Positions 39,307-47,002 are shown, counted from the first letter of the stretch. The stretch: DNA of 64,000 nucleotides from Holophagales bacterium (GCA_009836625.1 VXVC01000002.1:62001-126000); one strand, 5' to 3'. The notes: generated from the letters alone by a model not told the origin. Numbers and translations are program-made.

Positions 39307-40254
39307 ATGAATCCTGAAACCCTCAAGCCCTTCGCCAGCGGCCCCGGCCGGGTGTTCAAGTCCCCCCTGGCCAGGACGTTCGTGCTGCTTCTCGGCGCCT
39401 GTTTCATCGCCGCCGGCTGCAGCGAGGACGGCAATCCGATACTCCCCACGGCGCCCAAGTTCGCTGTGGAGAAAGCGCCCGAAAGCGATGGCGACGGCGA
39501 TGGCGACGGCGACTGGGATGGCGCCGCCCTCCGCGACCGTCCGCGGGGGCCCCTCTTCGTGGACGAGGTCATGGACGATGCCGGAGTCGGGGAAGCTCCG
39601 GTGGCTGCCCGGGTGGGCGGCGACGCGCGGTTCGCGGGACCGCGAACCGCGATCCGGCCGGACGGGATCGACCGGTTCGACGGCGTCGATCTCGACCGGG
39701 ACTTCGAACGCTTCGACCTCGAACGCTTCGATCTCGGGGCCGACCTGGCGTCAACCTCGGAGACGTCCGGGGCCACGTTGTCCTCCACGCTCCCGGGAAA
39801 GAGCGAGCTCGAGGGTGTGGAGAACACCAACGAGGATGCTGAGGGCACCTTGAGCAAGGACATTCTCGAGGACATCGACGGCACGGGAATCGGTGTCGTC
39901 TCCGCGAGTGACGGCGACGAGGGGGATGAAGGCGACGAGGGGGACGAGGACGACGAAGGCGACGAGGGCGACGAGGGGGACGAGGACGACGAGGGGGACG
40001 AGGACGACGAAGGCGACGAGGATGACGAAGGCGACGAGGATGACGAGGGGGACGAGAACGACGAGGGGGACGAGGACGACGAAGGCGACGAGGATGACGA
40101 AGGCGACGAAGGCGACGAGGATGACGAGGACGACGAGGGGGATGAGGGCGACGAAGGCGACGAGGACGATGAGGAGGATGACGACGACGACGACGAGGAC
40201 GACGACGACGACGAGGATGACGACGATGAGGACGATGACGAGGACGACGACTAG
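39307..40254 (+). CDS. Lipoprotein with a long Asp/Glu/Gly-rich tail
   Basis: This 315-residue product has a lipoprotein signal (VLLLGACFIAAGC) and a ~165-residue, mostly disordered acidic region (GDGDGDWDG, DRFDGVDLDRDFERFDLERF). From about residue 200 to the end it is an almost pure run of DEGDEG/DEDDEG units ending in runs of Asp. The tail has a net charge near minus 100 and would bind divalent cations or form an extended brush. The frame is maintained across the repeats and ends with TAG. No family recognised. The downstream oxygenase-like gene is 26 bases away. Confidence 0.8.
   Translation: MNPETLKPFASGPGRVFKSPLARTFVLLLGACFIAAGCSEDGNPILPTAPKFAVEKAPESDGDGDGDGDWDGAALRDRPRGPLFVDEVMDDAGVGEAPVAARVGGDARFAGPRTAIRPDGIDRFDGVDLDRDFERFDLERFDLGADLASTSETSGATLSSTLPGKSELEGVENTNEDAEGTLSKDILEDIDGTGIGVVSASDGDEGDEGDEGDEDDEGDEGDEGDEDDEGDEDDEGDEDDEGDEDDEGDENDEGDEDDEGDEDDEGDEGDEDDEDDEGDEGDEGDEDDEEDDDDDDEDDDDDEDDDDEDDDEDDD
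39911..40251 (+). repeat. Low-complexity coding repeat (GAC GAR GGN GAY GAR units)
   Basis: Degenerate tandem units, mostly 9 or 18 bases, of the type GACGAGGGGGACGAGGACGAC encode Asp-Glu-Gly-Asp-Glu-Asp. Unit order is irregular, as expected from slippage and unequal exchange. The last ~85 bases are nearly only GAC/GAT/GAG codons. Length is likely to vary between strains and could be mis-assembled. Confidence 0.85.
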
Positions 40255-40280
40255 GGCGCGCAGGGTGCCGAAGGCAGAAG

Positions 40281-40967
40281 TTGCCGCCTGACGCCGAAAC
40301 CTCGGACCGCGGAGCGGCGGCCGGTCCGTCCGCCGTTTCCCTGAAGGTCGCCCGCTACTTTCCGACCCTCGTCTTTTCGCTGGATATCCCGGACAGCGAG
40401 CTCCTGAATCCGGGCCTGATCGAGGCGATCTACGCCGAACGGGAACGCGACGGAACCGGCGTGAGCAAGTCGAACCTTCCGGAGCTCGGGGGGTGGCACA
40501 GCCACGTCAAGCTGCATAGGGACGCCGCGTTCGCGGGACTGGTCGAACACGTCGACAACGCCGCGGAGATGATGTGCCGTGAACTCGGTTATCACCGGTC
40601 CTATCGGCTGAACATCGGCACCATGTGGTCGATCGTCAACCCGCCCGGCGGCCTGAACCGGGCCCACATCCATCCCGGCTGCATCTGGAGCGGCGTCTAC
40701 TACGTCCAGGCGCCGAAGAACTCCGGCCGCATCGAGTTCATCGATCCGCGCACGCAGAACCTGATGGGTTCGGTCAAGTACATCCCCGGCGTCAGGCGCC
40801 CGCGAGACTGCTGGAAGAAGGTGCGCTACCAACCCCGGGCCGGGAGGATGCTGATCTTCCCCGCCTGGCTGTACCACAGCGTGGCTCCGAATCGATCCAG
40901 GGCCAGGGGCAAGAAGGCCGACCGGATCATCGTGAGCTTCAACCTGTCCCAGCGAAGGCGGCGTTAG
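40281..40967 (+). CDS. 2OG-Fe(II) oxygenase-like protein (TIGR02466 family)
   Basis: This 228-residue protein has the TIGR02466 pattern: FPTLVFSLDIPD near the N-terminus, GGLNRAHIHPGCIWSGVYYVQAP (metal-binding His in HIHPG), FIDPR and RMLIFPAWLYHSVAPN (second His plus the 2OG-binding region). Members resemble prolyl or aspartyl hydroxylases; substrates are mostly unknown. The start is TTG at 40281, since no other initiation codon precedes FPTLVF in frame. It is preceded by the acidic lipoprotein and might modify it (inference). Confidence 0.82.
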   Translation: MPPDAETSDRGAAAGPSAVSLKVARYFPTLVFSLDIPDSELLNPGLIEAIYAERERDGTGVSKSNLPELGGWHSHVKLHRDAAFAGLVEHVDNAAEMMCRELGYHRSYRLNIGTMWSIVNPPGGLNRAHIHPGCIWSGVYYVQAPKNSGRIEFIDPRTQNLMGSVKYIPGVRRPRDCWKKVRYQPRAGRMLIFPAWLYHSVAPNRSRARGKKADRIIVSFNLSQRRRR

Positions 40968-41003
40968 CCGCGCCGCCGACTAACTTGTCGTAAGGTTCAC
41001 CCG

Positions 41004-41120
41004 ATGTCTCCGCTCGCCATCCTCGTCCTCGTTTTGATCGGCGGCTTCGTGTGGGGCGGCTTCACGATCTTCCTGGTGCGGGCGCTCAGGAGCGAGCGGG
41101 CGCAGAAGCACGGCGACTGA
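41004..41120 (+). CDS. Small single-span membrane protein, 38 residues
   Basis: An ATG-initiated frame encodes MSPLAILVLVLIGGFVWGG, a membrane helix, then TIFLVRALRSERAQKHGD, a basic tail placed inside. TAAGG lies upstream. The gene fits exactly between the oxygenase and aroK, 16 bases before aroK. Proteins of this form include the small subunits of NSS-type transporters (MetS), but no transporter gene is near, so function is unassigned. Confidence 0.55.
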   Translation: MSPLAILVLVLIGGFVWGGFTIFLVRALRSERAQKHGD

Positions 41121-41136
41121 CCGTTTCGGCATCGCC

Positions 41137-41637
41137 ATGCGCGTCTTCCTCGTCGGCTTCATGGCGGCCGGCAAGAGCCGGATCGGCCGGCGGCTGGCCC
41201 GGTCGCTGGGCTGGACGTTCCTGGATCTCGACACGGCCATCGCCGAGTTCGAGGGCCAGCCGGTGGCGGAACTGATCGTCGAACGCGGCGAGAGCTACTT
41301 CCGCGAACGCGAAACGGCGGCCCTGGAACGCTGCGCCGCGATCGATCAGGCGGTGATCGCCACCGGCGGCGGCGTGTTCACCCTGGAACGGAATCGCCGG
41401 CTGATCGCCGAACTCGGCACCAGCGTCTGGCTCGACCCGCCGTGGGAAGCTCTTTGCCGCCGCGCCCAGCAGTCCCACAAGCGCCGGCCGCTGTTCGAGT
41501 CGCCGGATCAGGCGCGGGCGCTCTATGAGAGCCGGCTCGACTCGTACCGGCAGGCGGACCTGAGAATCCGCACCCGGGGGACGGAACGGAAGCGGGACGT
41601 CGCGGCGGAGATCAGCCGGCGGCTGGGGTTGGCCTAG
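41137..41637 (+). CDS. aroK: Shikimate kinase
   Basis: This 166-residue enzyme phosphorylates shikimate in aromatic amino acid synthesis. P-loop FMAAGKSRIGRRLARSLG, then FLDLDTAIAEFEG (shikimate-binding Asp), ESYFRERETAALE and ATGGGVF are the standard motifs, in order; the arginine-rich lid is QSHKRRPLFES. It is complete. Its last ~36 codons lie inside a 402-bp duplicated segment whose second copy is 3.4 kb downstream. It converges with the ccmI-like remnant; stops overlap by four bases. Confidence 0.96.
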   Translation: MRVFLVGFMAAGKSRIGRRLARSLGWTFLDLDTAIAEFEGQPVAELIVERGESYFRERETAALERCAAIDQAVIATGGGVFTLERNRRLIAELGTSVWLDPPWEALCRRAQQSHKRRPLFESPDQARALYESRLDSYRQADLRIRTRGTERKRDVAAEISRRLGLA

Positions 41638-41928
41638 AGCGGGTTGTTGACGATCTCGTCGAACGTCTTGCCTTCGCGGGCCATGGTGGTGACCTGCTCG
41701 AGGCGGGGGCTGGAGCGGGCGGCGTTGGCGCTCTCCCAGGTCGCGATGGCGCCGTCGCGGTCGCCGAGTTGCAGCAGGAGGAGACCCCGCATCAGGGCCG
41801 CCTGCTCGTGGCCGGGGTCGCTCCGGAGCGACCGGTCCAGGGAGTCGAGGGCGACCTGGGTCTGGCCCATCTGGAGGCGCACGATGCCCGAGACGAAGTG
41901 GGAGTCGGGGTCCTCGGGAGCGACCTGC
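41527..41928. repeat. 402-bp direct repeat, left copy (aroK/ccmI-like junction)
   Basis: Identical to 44884-45285 except for a handful of substitutions: CTG/TTG near the start, ATCCGCACCC/ATCAGGACTC shortly after, and GAGTCGGGGT/CGTCCGGGTC near the end. The left copy holds the intact aroK 3' end and a truncated 3' end of the ccmI-like gene. The right copy holds the reverse situation. The differences fall on the side that is redundant in each copy. Confidence 0.95.
41634..41928 (-). pseudogene. 3' fragment of the ccmI-like gene
   Basis: Encodes the last ~98 residues of the TPR protein (RLQMGQTQVALDSLDRSL through FDEIVNNPL) identical to the full gene at 44991-45914. Upstream of residue EDPDS the sequence switches to unrelated island DNA. 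An internal ATG could give an 82-residue TPR peptide, but the membrane part is missing. This fragment marks the left edge of the inserted segment. Confidence 0.85.
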
Positions 41929-42540
41929 GACCGCCACCCGCAGCAAGGCCTCCGAAAGCGTCGTGGACGCAGGACGTCCGGTGTGGCTCGGGTTCAAGAT
42001 CGGGGCCCACACGATCATCTCGGCCTTGACCAACGACATGGGCTGGAGAGCCTAGTGCTGCGTCGCCACGGCGACGATGACGACTACGACGAGCGTGACG
42101 GAACCTCCCGATGTGCGCGACTTCCTGAACGCGACGGCCAAACGGTCGCTCAAGCGCGGCGTTTTGGTTCTTGACCGGACTTCTCGTCCGAGTGTGACTA
42201 CCGTTCGGCAGCGTTCGGTGGGCCTGGACCTGGCGATCCTTCCTGTTTGTGAGTGCCGGGCCAGTGAATCGCCTAGCGCGTTAAACGGCAAGGTGCCTAC
42301 CTTTTCGCCGAGTCGAGGAGCTACCCCGACCCTGGGTAAGCGGCTCTTGTATCGGGCAGGTGACCCGGCGCAGAGGCCTAACACGCGACAGCGATTCTCA
42401 AGCTGAGTCTAGCACGTCGGCTTGCCAGCTCGATGAGCCTGAGGGAGAAGGGGGGCGGCTCGGGTCCGGTTCCGGGTAAAGGCCCTGGAGCCGTAGACGA
42501 AGTGCGAAGGGAGCCTCACCACCTATCCGTGCGCCCGCAG
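41929..42540. other. Left part of the island, no confident gene
   Basis: One plus-strand frame continuing to a stop at 42055 reads SKASESVVDAGRPVWLGFKI, which looks protein-like and may be a truncated gene end. The remainder, to 42540, has several overlapping short frames on both strands but no recognisable domain or ribosome binding site. I read it as decayed DNA. Confidence 0.4.
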
Positions 42541-42838
42541 GAGTGGACGGGTCGGGCCACCGCCATCTCCGCCAAGCGCTTCCTCGACCGCCTGAGCGAG
42601 CAGGCGCCCTTCCCGGTTAGGGCCATCGAGGTCGACGGCGGCAGCGACTTCATGGCCGACCTTGAGCAGGCCTTGGACCGAAGGATCGACCTTCTGCGTC
42701 CTGCCGTCACGCTCGCCCCGGATCGACGCCCTCAACCGCTGCCTCGAAGACTTCAACCACCACTACAACCGACAAAGACCACACCAGGCACTCGGAGGAC
42801 TCACGCCGTGGCAGTATCTCCAATCCACAGCGGCTTGA
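42541..42838 (+). pseudogene. Degenerate IS481-type (rve) transposase
   Basis: One frame encodes ATAISAKRFLDRLSEQAP then FPVRAIEVDGGSDF, the integrase-core region around the second catalytic Asp. A second frame encodes LNRCLEDFNHHYNRQRPHQA followed by LGGLTPWQYL, the C-terminal RPHxALGxxTP signature. The central part with the catalytic Glu is missing and the two pieces are in different frames. It cannot make active transposase. Confidence 0.8.
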
Positions 42839-42878
42839 TGACATCCGAGTCTCATATGTACTGAGCCACTACAGGGGG

Positions 42879-42908
42879 TTGACACGAGCGGTGTCGGACC
42901 AGTAGCCT
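42879..42908 (+). promoter_or_regulatory. Candidate promoter of the small secreted protein genes
   Basis: A perfect TTGACA (42879-42884), an 18-base spacer and TAGCCT (42903-42908). It lies about 80 bases before the first island gene, which has a strong GGAGGGAGG ribosome binding site. Confidence 0.35.
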
Positions 42909-42988
42909 GCTTGGCACCGTAGCGGGACAGGTTCCAAGACGTGGTGAATCGCGCCGCGAGCTGGCCTGCTGCACTGGAGGGAGGACCT

Positions 42989-43546
42989 ATGGGTATAGGT
43001 CGAGAATCGGTTCGAGGCACGCTGCTGAGTGTGCTGTTCTTTGGAGGATTGGCGCTTCTTTCTGCGCCAGCGGTGGCTCAAGGTGGTCCGTCTGGGCCGT
43101 GCGAGGAGGGTGAGCACACCGAGGACGGCAGCCACATTTGCAAGGACGGTGAGTGGGCCCCAGTAGATGGTTCGGTTGATGTCTCGGCACCGCCACCAAC
43201 GGCCACACCTCAGCCACCCGACAATCCGCTTCCGCCGTCGCCGGGCGAGACGGATCCTCCGTCAAACCCCTGCCTTACATGCCACCCCACGCCCCATCCC
43301 CCTGGCGGCCCTAGCGGCGACCCACCGGAACAGCCGGAGGCTCCAAAGAAGCCGGAGCCTCCAAAGAAGAGTTGCTCGGCAGAAGTGATCGCCTTGAATG
43401 CCGCGTCCGATTTGGTCGCACGTGATTGCCGTTGGTTTTCGAATTGGAGTCCACGTTGTCGAGCTGCTAAAGCCGCTGAGGCCATAGCCCTCAGGGATCT
43501 TTCAGCGTGCAAGGGACCCACGATCGGCCCAGGGTTTAGCCCGTGA
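42989..43546 (+). CDS. Proline-rich secreted protein of unknown function
   Basis: This 185-residue product has a signal peptide (LLSVLFFGGLALLSAPAVAQ), a Cys-containing acidic segment (GPCEEGEHTEDGSHICKDGE), a Pro/Ser/Thr-rich linker with CLTC, a PEAPKKPEPPKKS repeat and a small helical C-terminal domain with three cysteines. The ATG at 42989 follows GGAGGGAGG by five bases. Six Cys in pairs suggest disulfides. Lower GC than the flanks. Its stop is 15 bases before the next gene's start, so the island genes form an operon. No homologue recalled. Confidence 0.75.
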   Translation: MGIGRESVRGTLLSVLFFGGLALLSAPAVAQGGPSGPCEEGEHTEDGSHICKDGEWAPVDGSVDVSAPPPTATPQPPDNPLPPSPGETDPPSNPCLTCHPTPHPPGGPSGDPPEQPEAPKKPEPPKKSCSAEVIALNAASDLVARDCRWFSNWSPRCRAAKAAEAIALRDLSACKGPTIGPGFSP

Positions 43547-43560
43547 AAGGAGCAACCAAC

Positions 43561-44010
43561 ATGAAGCTAGGACTTCTCGCCGTTTTTCTGTCCGGTGCGC
43601 TCTTCGCCCCGGCAGTTCTTCGCTCCGAAGAGCCCGAAGACTCCTTTGACCAGAGCTGGACAGAAGCGCTCCGCACCATGGCCGAGGCTTCGGCCAAGAA
43701 AGCCGCCGCGCACGACCAGTGGAAAGAGACAGGCGACTTGGATGCGTACACTGCCGCAGTGGCTGAGTTCGAGGAAACAGCGCAGAGACTGGAGCCTTCC
43801 AAACTGGACCTGTGGGAAGCTCGCCAACGCCTAGTCGAACTCATCTACGAAAGCGACGACGCTACGGTGTTTGAGTTGTACTTGATTGCTAAGGACCGCG
43901 AACGGGCAAGCATCAAGGCACAAAAGGAGATTGAAGAGCTCCGCGCCCGAATGGACCGGACAGCCCAGAACCGAGCGTTGCGCGGCGTTCCCCTTACGCC
44001 CGAGAACTGA
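43561..44010 (+). CDS. Secreted alpha-helical protein of unknown function
   Basis: This 149-residue product has a signal peptide (LGLLAVFLSGALFAPAVL) and a body predicted as charged helices (ESFDQSW-like, then AKKAAAHDQWKETGDLDAY, ERASIKAQKEIEELRARMD). It starts at ATG 43561, chosen because AAAGGAG lies eight bases before; a GTG at 43543 is in frame but lacks a site. Heptad-like spacing in the C-terminal half suggests a coiled coil. It is the middle gene of the island operon. No family recognised. Confidence 0.7.
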   Translation: MKLGLLAVFLSGALFAPAVLRSEEPEDSFDQSWTEALRTMAEASAKKAAAHDQWKETGDLDAYTAAVAEFEETAQRLEPSKLDLWEARQRLVELIYESDDATVFELYLIAKDRERASIKAQKEIEELRARMDRTAQNRALRGVPLTPEN

Positions 44011-44072
44011 CGCCGTTTCACGGCGACCCTGGAACAGACCGACGACTGCGACGCGTTCGCTAAGCACCCGCA

Positions 44073-44354
44073 GTGAGTTCCCATTCTCGCCGCGCCCTGC
44101 CGACACTGATTCTGGTCGCGCTGATCCTCGGCGCGCCAGTCGCGGCACCCGCAGGGTTCATACCGTCTCCGGCGAACACTTGGGTTCCGTTGGACCCTCC
44201 GGGACTGTTTCATCGTTGCTGGATTCTGCTGGTTGGCTGGCTAGTACCGGACGGGCCACCGACCGCAGACAATCCTCCCTGGCGTGAGCCGGTGTGGGGT
44301 TGCGAGGCGTGTCAGACTTGTCCACCGGAGTTCTTCCCCAACGGCTGTCCGTAG
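44073..44354 (+). CDS. Small Cys-containing exported peptide, possible
   Basis: This 93-residue product has an N-terminal hydrophobic signal (LPTLILVALILGAPVAAPAG), a second short hydrophobic stretch (WILLVGWLVP) and four Cys in the tail, including CEACQTC. Starts with GTG; the ribosome binding site is weak. The reading frame is credible because the two other island genes are also exported and it ends just before a strong hairpin. It could be a membrane-anchored or disulfide-bonded peptide. Function unknown. Confidence 0.5.
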   Translation: MSSHSRRALPTLILVALILGAPVAAPAGFIPSPANTWVPLDPPGLFHRCWILLVGWLVPDGPPTADNPPWREPVWGCEACQTCPPEFFPNGCP

Positions 44355-44374
44355 AGTTGGCTCGGAACCAACAA

Positions 44375-44410
44375 ACGGCCCCGCCCAGGTTGACGCCTGC
44401 GCGGGGCCGT
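44375..44410 (+). terminator. Strong hairpin after the island genes
   Basis: ACGGCCCCGC (44375-44384) pairs perfectly with GCGGGGCCGT (44401-44410) across a 16-base loop. It lies 20 bases after the last small gene. Only a TTA follows, so a Rho-independent terminator is likely but not classical. Confidence 0.6.
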
Positions 44411-44883
44411 TACAAGTTCCGTCCACGCCAACCGGATCTGGTCCCTGTGGTCCATGCTCAACGCGCCGATGTGGGAGGGAAGTGCGGTTCGAGCGGAGAT
44501 CGAGGATTGGCACGATCTGGCGACGTGTAACTGTCGGGATACGGTCTCCTTCCGTTCCCACACGACACCGGCCTAGGAGCTACGACGGCTTCGAGCCGAC
44601 CAGGATTTCCTTCGCCGTGGGCACCCGGCTCTGGGGCTGGCGATAGAGCGGTTCTACGTCTTGGCGGTGTCTGGTGCCTGCCGGTTCACTGCCGGCCAGC
44701 GGCGACGGCTGCCGCAGTTGCGGTCCGTCGTCGTCAACGTCAACGAGACCGAGCGGGGCTGCGATTGGTTGGTGCGCGACCTCGCTCTCAAGCCCGAAGG
44801 CCGTATGAGTCCGCGGCAACGTCCTGCTCTCGAAGCTCTTTCGGAAGCCTCCCGCGTGACCGTCCTCACCCAAGCGGGGCAGT
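44411..44883. other. Right part of the island, one unassigned open frame
   Basis: A plus-strand frame from about 44577 to the stop at 44885 reads GLAIERFYVLAVSGACRF and further on RMSPRQRPALEALSEA. It has no ATG start and no recognised family, and it ends within two bases of the repeat boundary, which suggests truncation. The DNA 44411-44576 shows nothing I can assign. Confidence 0.35.
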
Positions 44884-44994
44884 GAGAGCCGGCTCGACTC
44901 GTACCGGCAGGCGGACTTGAGAATCAGGACTCGGGGGACGGAACGGAAGCGGGACGTCGCGGCGGAGATCAGCCGGCGGCTGGGGTTGGCCTAG
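44884..44994 (+). pseudogene. 3' fragment of aroK
   Basis: Encodes the last 36 residues of shikimate kinase (ESRLDSYRQADLRIR... to ISRRLGLA) with a few substitutions relative to the complete gene. It has no start and no kinase core. Its stop overlaps the ccmI-like stop by four bases, reproducing the original convergent junction. Confidence 0.9.
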
Positions 44995-45285
44995 AGCGGG
45001 TTGTTGACGATCTCGTCGAACGTCTTGCCTTCGCGGGCCATGGTGGTGACCTGCTCGAGGCGGGGGCTGGAGCGGGCGGCGTTGGCGCTCTCCCAGGTCG
45101 CGATGGCGCCGTCGCGGTCGCCGAGTTGCAGCAGGAGGAGACCCCGCATCAGGGCCGCCTGCTCGTGGCCGGGGTCGCTCCGGAGCGACCGGTCCAGGGA
45201 GTCGAGGGCGACCTGGGTCTGGCCCATCTGGAGGCGCACGATGCCCGAGACGAAGTGGGCGTCCGGGTCCTCGGGAGCGACCTGC
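44884..45285. repeat. 402-bp direct repeat, right copy
   Basis: Second copy of the aroK/ccmI junction (see the left copy at 41527-41928). In this copy the ccmI-like gene is intact through and beyond the right edge, while aroK is represented only by its 3' end. Confidence 0.95.
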
Positions 45286-45914
45286 AGCGCGAGTTGAGCC
45301 GTCTGGAAGGCGTCGAAGGCGCGGCCGTTCGCGAGCATCAGTTGCATCAATGCGCGCATCGCGTCGACGTCCGAGGGATCGGCGTCGATCTGCCGCCGCA
45401 GTTCCTCGGCTCGGGCCACCAGCTCGGGCGGGAGCGGCGGCTGGCCGCGGAAGTCCGTCTCGCCGCCGCCCTGCGCCATCGCCTGCCCGGCCTGCGGGTC
45501 GGGCCGGGCGTCGGACTGCGCCCAGATGACCAGCGCGGCGACCAGGCCGACCACGCCGCCGCCGAGCAGAACGCCGGAGAGCAGGGGGTGCGCCTGGACG
45601 AAGGCTCGGCCGGCCGGCCCTGCTTCCTGCCGCCTGGCGCCGCCTGCGGGGGCGATGCCCGCGATCGCCTCCTCGACCTCGTCGAGTTCCTTCAGCACGC
45701 GGGCCAAAGACACCTGGAGCCGGCGGCGGTCGGCGGCTTCCAGGCCTTCCTGCTTCAGCCGTGCGAGCAGGTCCTCGCGCCGGTTCAGGAGGTCGGCACG
45801 CTGGAGCTCGAGCGCGGCCGCGCGCGCCGCGGCCTCCCGGGGCAGGAAGACGAACCCGATTCCCAGACCGGCGAGGACGGCGGCGACGAGGGCGATCGTC
45901 GCGACGACAGTCAG
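44991..45914 (-). CDS. ccmI: CcmI-like cytochrome c biogenesis TPR protein
   Basis: Last gene of the ccm operon. An N-terminal membrane helix (VVATIALVAAVLAGLGIGFVFLP), a cytoplasmic coiled-coil region (LLNRREDLLARLKQEGLEAA), a second helix (LLSGVLLGGGVVGLVAALVI) and a periplasmic TPR domain match CcmI, the chaperone that presents apocytochrome to CcmF/H. No ATG/GTG/TTG occurs before the helix except far inside ccmH. The only start compatible with the helix is CTG at 45914, overlapping the ccmH stop as CTGA. The protein is then 307 residues. Its last ~98 residues are duplicated 3.4 kb to the left. Confidence 0.85.
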   Translation of the reverse strand: MTVVATIALVAAVLAGLGIGFVFLPREAAARAAALELQRADLLNRREDLLARLKQEGLEAADRRRLQVSLARVLKELDEVEEAIAGIAPAGGARRQEAGPAGRAFVQAHPLLSGVLLGGGVVGLVAALVIWAQSDARPDPQAGQAMAQGGGETDFRGQPPLPPELVARAEELRRQIDADPSDVDAMRALMQLMLANGRAFDAFQTAQLALQVAPEDPDAHFVSGIVRLQMGQTQVALDSLDRSLRSDPGHEQAALMRGLLLLQLGDRDGAIATWESANAARSSPRLEQVTTMAREGKTFDEIVNNPL

Positions 45915-46468
45915 GTCGCCGTCTCCTGCTCCACCTGCCGCAGGTACGTGTCCAGGTCCTCGTTGGCGCTTCGGCGGCGTTGCCGCAGGCGAAGGGCGAC
46001 GAGCAGGCCCCCGATCAGGACGATCCCGGCCGGCGCCGCCCAGACGATCAGGTTGAGTCCGCGCGCCCGCGGCTCGAGCAGCACGAACTCGCCGTAGCGC
46101 TGCTCGAAGTAGGCGATGACCCGTTCGCGGGTGTAGCCCTGGGAGAGCAGGGAGCGCGCCTCCGCCCGCATCGCCTGCGCCGGGGCGGCGCCCGAATCGG
46201 CGATCGAGAGGGCCTGGCACTTCGGGCAGCGGATGTCGGCCGCGACCTCGGCTACCGCGCGGTCGAGCTCCTCGCCGGAGAGGGGACGGCCGAGCGGGTC
46301 GCCCAGTTCGTGGGAGGTCTCGACTCCCAGGCCGGGCCGGACCTCGCCCTCGGCCGGGGGCAGGGCGACTCGCGGCGGTGTGTCGGGTTCCTGTGCCGAT
46401 GCCGGTGCCGCGAAGGCCAACGCGGCCAGCAGCGCCAGCAGCCCCAGGAGGGCGGTCGCGCGTCGCAT
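45911..46468 (-). CDS. ccmH: Cytochrome c maturation protein CcmH (haem-lyase thiol subunit)
   Basis: This 185-residue protein has a signal sequence, the redox motif RCPKCQ (C81, C84) followed by SIADSGAAPAQAMRAEAR, a conserved tail YGEFVLLEPRARGLNLIVWA and a C-terminal anchor (PAGIVLIGGLLVALRL). This is the CycL/CcmH arrangement. It keeps the CxxCH cysteines of apocytochromes reduced for haem ligation. The N-terminal region includes an insertion (GLGVETSHELGDPLGRPL). Confidence 0.94.
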   Translation of the reverse strand: MRRATALLGLLALLAALAFAAPASAQEPDTPPRVALPPAEGEVRPGLGVETSHELGDPLGRPLSGEELDRAVAEVAADIRCPKCQALSIADSGAAPAQAMRAEARSLLSQGYTRERVIAYFEQRYGEFVLLEPRARGLNLIVWAAPAGIVLIGGLLVALRLRQRRRSANEDLDTYLRQVEQETAT

Positions 46469-46469
46469 G

Positions 46470-47002
46470 TCAGCCGGTGGCCGCGGCGGGCTGCGCGAGC
46501 ATGCGGTTGGCGACGTCCAGGAGCTGGTCCGGCGACAGCGGGCCGATCGTCTTGTCGACGATCACGCCGTCGCGGTCGATGAAGAAGGTCTCCGGCGGTC
46601 CGTAGACCCCGTAGGCGATGGCGACCCGGCCGCCCTCGTCGATCAGCGACGGGCCCCAGCTCCCGAACACGGTGTTGAACTCCGCGATCGTCTCGGGTTC
46701 GTCGTGGTAGACGACGCCGAGGAAGTGGATCTCGCCCTGCCAGCGCCGTGAGCCTTCCAGGAGCAACGGGTGCTCGGCCCAGCAGGGCACGCAGTACGTG
46801 GCCCAGAAGTTGATGACCACCGGCTTGCCGCGCAACTCCGCCAGGTCGACGACGTTGCCGTCGAGGTCGGCGAGCCGGAAGCTGGGCGCCGGCTTGCCGA
46901 TCAGCGGCGACTCGACGATCTGCGGGTCGTGCCGGAAGGCGAACCCGAGCACGAGCAGGAGCGGCAGCGAAATGCCGACACCCACGAGCAGGACCTTGCG
47001 GT

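Larger units (their letters stand above)
41929..44883. mobile_element. 2.96-kb inserted island flanked by 402-bp direct repeats
   Basis: The segment lies exactly between the two copies of the aroK/ccmI junction and interrupts an otherwise contiguous convergent gene pair. Its base composition is visibly lower in GC than the flanks (A/T-rich lines around 43.4-44.1 kb). It includes a frameshifted, internally deleted IS481-type transposase and three small secreted protein genes with a shared direction. No inverted-repeat ends or integrase were found, so the mechanism of insertion is unclear. Either a transposon-mediated tandem duplication or a composite recombination event would explain the repeats. 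Misassembly is an alternative. Confidence 0.6.

Noticed and set aside
39911..40251. CRISPR-like or microsatellite array
   Set aside because: Units are irregular, have no spacers and maintain a coding frame for Asp/Glu/Gly.
42052..42384. Minus-strand frame of 110 codons in the island
   Set aside because: No start signal, no family and it overlaps equally open frames on the plus strand in decayed DNA.
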